This document shows, piece by piece, positions 1 to 5,437 of a stretch of DNA of 10,404 nt (position 1 is the first letter of the stretch; every line of letters begins with the position of its first letter). The position numbers were made by a program, and so were the translations under genes. Location: assembly GCA_015484715.1 (NCBI GenBank), contig WFUY01000539.1:1-10404 (forward strand), given 5' to 3'. The notes below the pieces were generated by a model. The model was not told the DNA's origin. It searched no databases and saw only the letters and a list, made by a program, of their open reading frames with translations. The DNA is from Thermoflexales bacterium (lineage in GTDB: Bacteria; Chloroflexota; Anaerolineae; S140-20).

Positions 1-106
1 TCATCTGTCTCCCTGCTAACCTCCCAACGAGTTTTCCAGCACAACTTTGCCTTCATCTCAGCAACCTGGGTCGTGAACTCCCACAATGGCTCTAGGCCAT
101 GGATTC

Positions 107-155
107 CCCCGACCTGGGGTCGGGACAGGTCGGGGTAGGTGCTTTTCTAAGCACC
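107..155 (+). promoter_or_regulatory. Structured leader with stacked inverted repeats ahead of the first gene
   Basis: Three pairings are visible. A 9-base perfect inverted repeat pairs CCCCGACCT (107-115) with AGGTCGGGG (127-135). A competing 7-base pairing uses CCCGACC (108-114) with GGTCGGG (118-124). A separate 7-bp hairpin with a 4-base loop follows, GGTGCTT (138-144) with AAGCACC (149-155). The first two share the same 5' arm, so they cannot form together. The hairpins end 45 bases before the first start codon and 31 bases before its ribosome binding site. They could be a terminator/attenuator or an operator, but no T-tract follows. I see no convincing promoter in 1-106 and no gene in 1-200. 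Confidence 0.4.
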
Positions 156-200
156 AGGAGTCCACGACATCTTGAGGCGCGTAGAGAGGAGAGACGGATT

Positions 201-1025
201 ATGAGAATTCTGATCCTGGAAGCGGAACAGTGGATCCAAGAGCTCACCCAACAGCAGTTTGCTCGCTTCCTGCACCACCATCAGATCTACCGAGCAAGCA
301 CCGAGCGTGAGGGCTTGATCCTTCTCCAGGCGGTCAAACCCCAGTTGGTCATCGTGGAGGACCACCCCCCGCTGATCAGCGGCTTGCGCTTTATCGAGCG
401 GGTACGGGGCCGGGAATCCCAGATCCCCATCCTGTTGATCGCCGACGAGAAGAATTACCTCCTGCTATCGCAGCGCGTTCGTGAGCTGAAGGTCCACTCC
501 CTCATCGCACCCACGGATATGGAGCACTTCTCTCGGGCCCTCTCCCGGCTCCTTCCGCCTCCCGATCCCTTTCCGCAGGATCAGGATCCCATCGAAACGG
601 CTCAGGAGATTCTGAACCGTCTTCGCACCGAGATTGACGCCGACCTGGTGCTCTTGATGAACAACACCGGTGAGATCCTGGCCGAGAGCGCGGTGGAATG
701 GTGGCCCCAGAGCCGGGAGCTGGCCGTCCTGCTCTCGGCCGGCCACGCCTCGGCCACGGAGACGGCGAAGATGCTGGGCATGGCGACCCCCTTTCAGACC
801 ATCCTCTACCGTGGTGAGGGGGGCGGGATGGTCTACACAGCCCGCATCAACGATTCCTTCCTCCTGGGCATCATCTTCGGAGAACGCACGCGGACGGGTA
901 TCGTCACCTACTTCACCAGCCGAGCCATCCCCCATCTGGCTCGCCTCCTGGAGGGGTATCAGCCCCCGCTGCCGGAGGTGGACATCACCAATGAGGCGAT
1001 GAGCCTGCTCGACGACCTTTTGTGA
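201..1025 (+). CDS. Degenerate receiver domain fused to Roadblock/LC7-like domain
   Basis: The protein has 274 residues. Residues 1-115 align without gaps to the receiver domain of the next gene, but every phosphotransfer position is changed: Glu7-Ala8 replaces the Asp-Asp pair, Glu53 sits at the phospho-acceptor position (motif VIVEDHPPLISGL), Ala81 replaces Thr/Ser, and Ala103 replaces the invariant Lys. It should therefore not be phosphorylated in the usual way, and Glu53 could mimic a permanently active state (inference). Residues about 140-255 look like a Roadblock/LC7 domain, a fold that in bacteria regulates MglA-type GTPases. The C-terminus is a short acidic-hydrophobic tail (DITNEAMSLLDDLL). 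The start at 201 was chosen because AGGAG (187-191) lies 9 bases upstream and the receiver fold begins at once. The frame is open back to 99, but that extension would translate the leader hairpins. It is probably first in the operon that includes mglA. Confidence 0.75.
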   Translation: MRILILEAEQWIQELTQQQFARFLHHHQIYRASTEREGLILLQAVKPQLVIVEDHPPLISGLRFIERVRGRESQIPILLIADEKNYLLLSQRVRELKVHSLIAPTDMEHFSRALSRLLPPPDPFPQDQDPIETAQEILNRLRTEIDADLVLLMNNTGEILAESAVEWWPQSRELAVLLSAGHASATETAKMLGMATPFQTILYRGEGGGMVYTARINDSFLLGIIFGERTRTGIVTYFTSRAIPHLARLLEGYQPPLPEVDITNEAMSLLDDLL

Positions 1026-1183
1026 TGCCGCCCCCTCGCCCGTGGGACGGGAGTACGCCATCCAGGAGGCGTCCTGTCCAGAGGTATCTATGCGGCTACA
1101 GAACTGCTACCCAAGTGTTACAGCCTTACGCCGGTTTTGTGATAGGATGGGACCGCCCTGGAAGCGAGGGGGGAGTGCGTAGT

Positions 1184-2140
1184 ATGAGCGACCGAAAGCG
1201 CATTCTTATCGTGGACGATGAAGGAAGGGTTGCCTACTTCCTTCGCAAGACGCTGGAGCGGATGGACCGGCGGTTTCAGGTCGAGACGGTCCCCTCCGGC
1301 GAGGAGGCCCTGCTCCTCTTTCAAGAGGGGGCTGTGGACCTGCTGATCACCGACCTGCGAATGCCCGGCATCAACGGGCTGGAGCTGATCGAGCGGGTCC
1401 GTCAGATCAGTCCCACGACGCCGGTGATCCTGATCACCGCCTACGGCTCCGATGAGATCGAGGCCCGAGCGCGGCGGCTCCAGATCTACCGCTACTTGAC
1501 CAAGCCCTTTGACATCAACGAGTTCACCGACGCCGTCATCCAGGCCCTCAGCGACCGGCCCATCCGAGAGCCGGGCATCCTGGTCCTGCCCGACCGCCAT
1601 TTCCGGCGATTGGTGGCTGCGTTGGAGGACCTGTCGCGGCGGACCGAGGCCTTCTTCGCCCTCCTGATCAACGCGGCGGGTCAGCGCATCGCAGCCGTTG
1701 GAGATTCGTCGGGGATAGACACGGAGACGCTCAGTTCCCTGCTGGGGGGAAGCTTCGCCAGCTTCTTGACCCTGGGGGGGCTTTTCGACGACAGCGCCGG
1801 CCTCAACTTCCTGTACCGGGAGGGGCAGCAGGTGAACCTCTACGCGGTCAACGTGGCGGAGGAGATGGTGCTGGCCCTGCTCCTGGATCGGCGCGTGAGC
1901 CGGGTCCCGGTCGGCGTCGTCTGGCTGGAGATGAAGCGTGCCGTCGAGCACCTGTTGGAAATCGTCCCCAACGGGGGGTGGGGCGAGCCGGCGGCGGCCC
2001 TGGACGAAGCCTTCTCCTCGGCTGTGAGCGAGCATCTGGACCAGGTGCTCGCGGAGCGTTCCGCTCCTCCATCCACCACCCCTCCGCTCGGCCCGGAGGT
2101 CCAAGAAGACGGAGAGACCAATCTGGTGGGGCTGAACTGA
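1184..2140 (+). CDS. Response regulator with canonical receiver and Roadblock-like output domain
   Basis: The protein has 318 residues. Residues 4-124 are a complete receiver domain: acidic pair Asp11/Asp12, phospho-acceptor Asp57 (ITDLRMPGINGLELI), Thr85 and Lys107 (YLTKPFD). It should accept phosphate from a histidine kinase, but none is encoded in the window. Residues about 140-262 resemble a Roadblock/LC7 domain (LLINAAGQRIAAVG start, then a region like the other Roadblock proteins here). The last 55 residues are proline-rich and acidic and look disordered. The likely role is phosphorylation-dependent control of the MglA-like GTPase encoded downstream. ATG 1184 was chosen because a GAGGGGGGAG stretch precedes it and the receiver starts directly after it. 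The in-frame GTG/ATG overlapping the previous stop would add 54 residues unlike any receiver N-terminus. The 158-base gap upstream holds a small hairpin (1039-1051) but no clear promoter. Confidence 0.85.
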   Translation: MSDRKRILIVDDEGRVAYFLRKTLERMDRRFQVETVPSGEEALLLFQEGAVDLLITDLRMPGINGLELIERVRQISPTTPVILITAYGSDEIEARARRLQIYRYLTKPFDINEFTDAVIQALSDRPIREPGILVLPDRHFRRLVAALEDLSRRTEAFFALLINAAGQRIAAVGDSSGIDTETLSSLLGGSFASFLTLGGLFDDSAGLNFLYREGQQVNLYAVNVAEEMVLALLLDRRVSRVPVGVVWLEMKRAVEHLLEIVPNGGWGEPAAALDEAFSSAVSEHLDQVLAERSAPPSTTPPLGPEVQEDGETNLVGLN

Positions 2141-2186
2141 GCCGATGTCCCCACCGAAACCCCAACACCTCACCAGGAGACAGAAG

Positions 2187-2699
2187 ATGACAGCGACCGA
2201 GAACAAACTGTCAGGTCCACCCATAGGCTTGCTCTTCTCGCCTCAGCAGCTTCAACAGATGCAGGGATACCTGCGCGAAGTCTACTACGAAGCCGAGGCC
2301 CGATGCGTCGTCCTGGCCGACATCACCGGCCAGTTGATCGCCCAGGAGGGCAATCCCAAGGAAGTGGACACCACCGTCCTCTCAGCTCTGGCGGCCGGCA
2401 ATTTGGCCGCGACCCGAGAGATGGCTCGGCTGGTGGGGGAGCCGGCCCGCTTCAAACTGCTCCTGCACGAGGGCGATCTCCGTACCGTCTACCTCTCTGA
2501 CGTGGATGACGAGCTGATCCTGGTGATCGTTTGTCCCAGCGCGACGCCCCTTGGGTTGGTCCGCCTGGTCATCCGGGAGGCCATCGCCAAGATCCAACCC
2601 ATCGTTCAGGAGGCTCGCCATCGTCCTACCGCCTCCGCCCCCGGTGTGGACGACGAATTCACCGCCTTGCTCGATAGCGAACTGGAAGCATTGATCTGA
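2187..2699 (+). CDS. Roadblock/LC7 domain protein
   Basis: The protein has 170 residues. Residues about 15-145 form a Roadblock/LC7 domain with the features of bacterial stand-alone members: a strand like CVVLADITGQLIAQEG, a segment ALAAGNLAATREMARLVGE, then FKLLLHEGDLRTVYLSDV and a C-terminal helix. Such proteins dimerise and act as GTPase regulators or scaffolds, as MglB does for MglA. The C-terminal 25 residues form an acidic tail ending DSELEALI that resembles the tail of the first gene in this window. ATG 2187 is preferred because AGGAG (2175-2179) lies 7 bases upstream. An in-frame ATG at 2145, four bases after the previous stop, would add 14 basic residues and has no such site. It lies between two receiver-Roadblock genes and mglA and is presumably co-transcribed with them. 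Confidence 0.82.
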   Translation: MTATENKLSGPPIGLLFSPQQLQQMQGYLREVYYEAEARCVVLADITGQLIAQEGNPKEVDTTVLSALAAGNLAATREMARLVGEPARFKLLLHEGDLRTVYLSDVDDELILVIVCPSATPLGLVRLVIREAIAKIQPIVQEARHRPTASAPGVDDEFTALLDSELEALI

Positions 2700-2720
2700 A
2701 CCTCCCGATGCGACGGGCCT

Positions 2721-2773
2721 TTCCCCTGCCTGCGCCCCCTCATCCCGAGCCGGGCAGGCAGAACCCCGGGGAA
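2721..2773 (+). other. Intercistronic GC-rich inverted repeat upstream of mglA
   Basis: CTGCCTGC (2726-2733) pairs perfectly with GCAGGCAG (2754-2761) around a 20-base loop. Just outside, TTCCC (2721-2725) can pair with GGGAA (2769-2773) after a 7-base bulge. The structure sits in the 161-base gap between the Roadblock gene and the mglA-like gene, about 88 bases before its start. There is no T-tract, so it is not a standard intrinsic terminator. It could be an RNA stability or processing element that sets different levels for the upstream regulators and the GTPase. The function is inferred from position only. Confidence 0.35.
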
Positions 2774-2860
2774 CCATCGCAGCATACGGAACGACCCAGA
2801 ACACCTATGACACCTATCCGAATGCACCGGCCAGAGAGGGAGGAGTTCTAGGGGGCAACC

Positions 2861-3469
2861 ATGTTCTTCAACGCACATTTGCGCGAAATCAACCTAAAGA
2901 TCGTCTACTACGGACCCGCCCTAAGCGGCAAAACGACCAATCTGGAACAGCTCTACCGTCGCATTCCGGTGCGAGCCCGCAGCGAGATGGTTTCGGTCAA
3001 GACGCGAGAGGACCGGACGATCTTCTTCGACTTCATGGAGCTCTCTCTGGGAAAGATCAAGGGGCTGACGCCCCGCTTCAAGCTCTACACCGTACCCGGT
3101 CAGGTCTACTACGCCGCCACCCGCAAGCTGGTCCTGCGAGGCGTGGACGGGATCGTCTTCGTCGCCGATTCCCAGGCCGGCCGATTGGAGGACAACGTCG
3201 CCTCGATGCAGGACCTCTGGGAGAACCTCCAGGAGATGGGATACGATCCTTATGGGGTTCCCCTGGTCCTCCAGTTCAACAAACGGGACCTGCCCGACGC
3301 CCTGCCGGTCTCCCAGTTGGAGAAAGCCCTGAATCACCGGGCTTGCCCCACCTTTGAAGCCATCGCCATCCAAGGCGTTGGGGTCTCCGAAACCCTGAAG
3401 GGGATCATCAGCGCTGTGATGCAGTCGGTGTACGAACGCCTGAGGGTGGTGCCCACGCCGACCAGGTAA
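2861..3469 (+). CDS. mglA: MglA-like small GTPase
   Basis: The protein has 202 residues, close to the roughly 195 of Myxococcus MglA. The fold motifs are in order: N-terminus REINLKIVYYG, P-loop GPALSGKTT (18-26), switch I around Arg52-Thr53 (DRTIFFDF), switch II YTVPGQVYY (76-84) with Gln81 as the likely catalytic glutamine and Arg52 as the intrinsic arginine finger, VDGIVFVADSQ, the base-recognition motif NKRD (140-143), and IQGVGVSETLKGI near the end. In MglA the usual switch II Asp is replaced by Thr (TVPGQ), as here. MglA is a Ras-like switch that marks a cell pole or recruits motility and other complexes, with MglB/Roadblock proteins as GAP. The start at 2861 follows a GGGGG-rich ribosome binding site at 2850-2855. 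The gene is surrounded by five Roadblock domains. Function beyond GTP binding is inferred from the family. Confidence 0.93.
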   Translation: MFFNAHLREINLKIVYYGPALSGKTTNLEQLYRRIPVRARSEMVSVKTREDRTIFFDFMELSLGKIKGLTPRFKLYTVPGQVYYAATRKLVLRGVDGIVFVADSQAGRLEDNVASMQDLWENLQEMGYDPYGVPLVLQFNKRDLPDALPVSQLEKALNHRACPTFEAIAIQGVGVSETLKGIISAVMQSVYERLRVVPTPTR

Positions 3470-3475
3470 GGACCG

Positions 3476-3883
3476 ATGAACGTGCCACCAAAGCTCCAGG
3501 TCGAGATCACCGCGTTGCTGCAGGAGGTCCAACAGCAGGGCCAATTCCACCACCTGATCCTGACCGACGACAGCGGCATGCTTGTTGCCGCCGCAGGACA
3601 GGCCGACTGGGAGGCCGAGACGCTGGCCGCGATGGTAGGTACCGTGTGGCGGTGGGTGGACCGCATCCACCAGCGGCTGGGGCTGGCCGCGTCGGACGAG
3701 GTAGCGCTGCGCGACACCCAAGGCCGGCGGGTCGTTGGGCGGACCTTCTGGGTAGGCGAGCAGCGCCTGACACTGATCCTGGTCGCGACCGTGCGACAGC
3801 CCTACCGCCGGATCACGACCCAGGCCATCCACCGGATCCGGGACTACCTGGAACAACGTCGGCGCCGGAGGGGGGGAGAGTAG
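3476..3883 (+). CDS. Small Roadblock/LC7 protein in the MglB-like position
   Basis: The protein has 135 residues. Residues about 8-125 read as a Roadblock/LC7 domain: helix VEITALLQEVQQQ, strand HHLILTDDSGMLVAAAG, a central helix, strands around VALRDTQGRRVVGRTFW and RLTLILVATV, and a final helix. The C-terminus is arginine-rich (QRRRRRGGE), unlike the acidic tails of the other Roadblock proteins here. It starts six bases after the stop of the MglA-like GTPase, with a purine-rich site (GGTAAGGA) in the end of that gene, so translational coupling is likely. By position and length it is the best candidate for the GTPase-activating partner of the MglA-like protein. Sequence alone cannot show whether it has GAP activity. 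Confidence 0.78.
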   Translation: MNVPPKLQVEITALLQEVQQQGQFHHLILTDDSGMLVAAAGQADWEAETLAAMVGTVWRWVDRIHQRLGLAASDEVALRDTQGRRVVGRTFWVGEQRLTLILVATVRQPYRRITTQAIHRIRDYLEQRRRRRGGE

Positions 3884-3914
3884 GCGCTGTGATCACACGA
3901 AGGGGGGCGAGACC

Positions 3915-4709
3915 GTGGCCGTAACAGGGAGCCTGCAGGAAATGAGTCTGCCGACGCTCATCCAAGTCCTCTGCGAGGAGCAGGGAGACGCCCAATTGAC
4001 GATACGGGATCGGGAGGAGGGCGAGGAAGGCTCCCTTTTCTTCTCGCAGGGACAGGTCGTCCACGCTCAGACGGGCACCCTGGTGGGGGAGGAGGCCGTG
4101 TACGAGCTCCTGAGTTGGGAGGAAGGCACCTTCGTCTTGGAACGCAGCATCCCCCCGCCGGAGCAGACGATCCACACAGAATGGTCGGCCCTGCTCCTGG
4201 AGGGCTTGCGTCGTCTGGACGAGCAACGGGAAAGTGCCCGCCTTGCTCCCCCCCATCCCGGGGAAGCCGTGGCGGACATTCAATGGCCGGAAGGACTTGA
4301 CGAGAACCGAGACGCGAGAAAGGAGGGATCAACGATGGCGAAACGAAGTGAGCTTCTGATGCAAACCCTGGATGAGCTGCTGACCAGCTCTGCAGACATC
4401 GAAGGGGGCGCGATCGTCAGCACCGACGGCCTGATCCTGGCCGCCAACGTTCCCACGGGAGGATTGGACGAGGCCCACGTTGGTGCTGTGGCCGCCGCGA
4501 TCCTGGGGCTGAGCAAGCGCAGTGTCCACCAGCTCAAGCGCGGTGACTTCACCCAAACCCTGGTTCAGGGTAATCAGGGCAACATCATCGTGACTACCAT
4601 CAACGATCGAACCCTCTTCGTGGGCATCACCTCTCAAGATGCCAACCTGGGGATGGCCTTCCTGGAAGCCCGGGAGACTGCGCAGAAGGTAGCAGACATC
4701 CTGGGGTAG
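3915..4709 (+). CDS. DUF4388 (PATAN) domain fused in frame to a Roadblock/LC7 domain
   Basis: The open frame encodes 264 residues. Residues 1-105 form a DUF4388/PATAN domain: GSLQEMSLPTLIQVL, an acidic turn, GSLFFSQGQVVHAQTGTLVGEEAVYELLSW, and ALLLEGLRRLDE. These domains are common in bacterial signalling proteins and are thought to mediate protein interactions. Residues 106-140 are a hydrophilic linker. Residues 141-264 are a complete Roadblock/LC7 protein (MAKRSELLMQTLDELL, GGAIVSTDGLILAANVP, HVGAVAAAILGLS, GNIIVTTINDRTLFVGITS). The GTG start at 3915 is supported by AAGGGGGG (3900-3907) and by the match to the domain's N-terminus. The oddity is that the linker's last codons contain a perfect ribosome binding site and ATG 4335, so a separate 124-residue Roadblock protein is probably also made. 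A run of seven C in the linker could decide between fused and separate forms. Confidence 0.8.
   Translation: MAVTGSLQEMSLPTLIQVLCEEQGDAQLTIRDREEGEEGSLFFSQGQVVHAQTGTLVGEEAVYELLSWEEGTFVLERSIPPPEQTIHTEWSALLLEGLRRLDEQRESARLAPPHPGEAVADIQWPEGLDENRDARKEGSTMAKRSELLMQTLDELLTSSADIEGGAIVSTDGLILAANVPTGGLDEAHVGAVAAAILGLSKRSVHQLKRGDFTQTLVQGNQGNIIVTTINDRTLFVGITSQDANLGMAFLEARETAQKVADILG
4319..4337 (+). promoter_or_regulatory. Internal ribosome binding site and ATG inside the DUF4388-Roadblock frame
   Basis: AAAGGAGGG (4319-4327) precedes ATG 4335-4337 by eight bases from the AGGAGG core. It is among the strongest Shine-Dalgarno sequences in the window. The same bases are read as the in-frame linker Lys-Glu-Gly-Ser-Thr. 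Translation from this ATG gives a 124-residue Roadblock protein, which is a normal full length for a stand-alone family member. Its stop is 4707-4709. Confidence 0.7.
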
Positions 4710-4778
4710 CAGCACGAGCAGCGTCGAGCACGGTTACGGTCTGACCACAGCATCCATCTTTCCCACAGGAGGAGTGTC

Positions 4779-5255
4779 ATGGCTACTGAGGAAGAAAAGA
4801 AGCGAAATCTGGCCCGGATCAACGCAATGATCATCTATGGTTTAGAAAAAGGGTTGTGGGACCTCTTCGGTGAGTCCGCCTTGGCCGTGACGACCACGGT
4901 AGGCGAAGGCATGCTGGAGATCATGGAGAAGAATATGGGGCTGGAGATCGCCGATGAGGAGCCCGAAGACGTGTTGACGGAGATCGGGCGCATCTTTATT
5001 GACGAGATCGGCATCGCCCGGGAGTTCGAGATTGTGAAGGAAGGCAACACGGTCAGCTTCCACGTAGACGGATGTGTCTTGATGCACACAGAGAAGAGCC
5101 TGATCGCCGACGGCATCAAGCCCTTCGTCTGCCCCTACCTGAACATCGCAGCGGCGGCTATGCGGCGCCGGCTGGGTGTCAAAACCTCGGTGCAACAGTT
5201 CGACGTGGACCCAGAAACCCACCACTGCCATCTGCAATTCGCGATGTTCAAGTGA
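4779..5255 (+). CDS. Uncharacterised 158-residue protein, possibly V4R-like small-molecule-binding
   Basis: I do not firmly recognise this family. The protein has 158 residues and is soluble, with no signal peptide or membrane segment. The N-terminal half is helical and acidic (EEEKKRNLARINAMIIYGLEKGLWDLFG; GEGMLEIMEKNMGLEI). The C-terminal half holds Cys99 and His103 (DGCVLMHTEK), Cys118 (FVCPYLN) and Cys150 among three histidines (HHCHLQF). That spacing, a Cys followed by a helix then a Cys near the end before a strand, recalls V4R-type domains, which bind small molecules or metal and often act as sensory inputs. This is a tentative comparison. The start is secure: AGGAGGAG (4767-4774) lies just upstream. 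It lies between the Roadblock genes and the amidoligase and is probably in the same operon. Confidence 0.6.
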   Translation: MATEEEKKRNLARINAMIIYGLEKGLWDLFGESALAVTTTVGEGMLEIMEKNMGLEIADEEPEDVLTEIGRIFIDEIGIAREFEIVKEGNTVSFHVDGCVLMHTEKSLIADGIKPFVCPYLNIAAAAMRRRLGVKTSVQQFDVDPETHHCHLQFAMFK

Positions 5256-5282
5256 TCGGGGAGACAGGGGGAAGATGCGCGT

Positions 5283-5322
5283 GGGAGGGAGGAGGCTCCT
5301 GCAGGACCCTCTTCCCTCTCCC
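5283..5322 (+). other. Purine/pyrimidine imperfect hairpin in the gap before the amidoligase gene
   Basis: A purine tract (5283-5295) can pair imperfectly with a pyrimidine tract (5308-5322) around the perfect palindrome TCCTGCAGGA (5297-5306). It lies 28 bases after the stop of the preceding gene, within a 182-base gap (5256-5437). There is no T-tract. It may partly terminate transcription or be an RNA structure; otherwise the gap shows nothing definite. Confidence 0.25.
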
Positions 5323-5425
5323 ATCCCCATCCCTTCCGGGGGTTGAACGCGGTCAATCCACCGCCACGCCCTGAAGGGTCGCGCCTCCGTCCCCGGCCGT
5401 GCCCCGATGGTCCTAGGCCGGCACC

Positions 5426-5432
5426 GGTGATC
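5426..5432 (+). promoter_or_regulatory. Unusual ribosome binding site GGTGATC for the amidoligase gene
   Basis: The start ATG 5438 lacks an AGGAGG core. GGTGATC (5426-5432), five bases upstream, matches the 3' part of the full sequence complementary to the 16S rRNA tail (GGAGGTGATC). An in-frame TAG at 5414-5416 rules out a longer ATG-initiated protein, so this site supports ATG 5438. Confidence 0.4.
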
Positions 5433-5437
5433 ATCTG

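Noticed and set aside
99..200. 34-residue N-terminal extension of the first protein
   Set aside because: It would translate the leader hairpins, has no ribosome binding site at 99, and the receiver-like fold starts at ATG 201 with AGGAG upstream.
1118..1146. Possible promoter TTACAG-17-GATAGG ahead of the canonical receiver gene
   Set aside because: Both hexamers match the consensus poorly (about two of six and three of six), so it is no better than background.
1022..1183. 54-residue N-terminal extension of the canonical receiver protein from GTG/ATG overlapping the previous stop
   Set aside because: The extension is Pro/Arg-rich and unlike any receiver N-terminus. ATG 1184 has a purine-rich ribosome binding site and starts right at the receiver fold.
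3888..3897. TGTGATCACA palindrome between the Roadblock gene and the DUF4388 gene, resembling CRP half-sites
   Set aside because: The two half-sites abut without the six-base spacer of CRP sites, the location is inside an operon, and a 10-base palindrome can arise by chance.
5343..5356. TTGA-N6-TCAA motif as an FNR-type operator
   Set aside because: The FNR consensus is TTGAT-N4-ATCAA; the inner T and A do not match and no promoter element is nearby.
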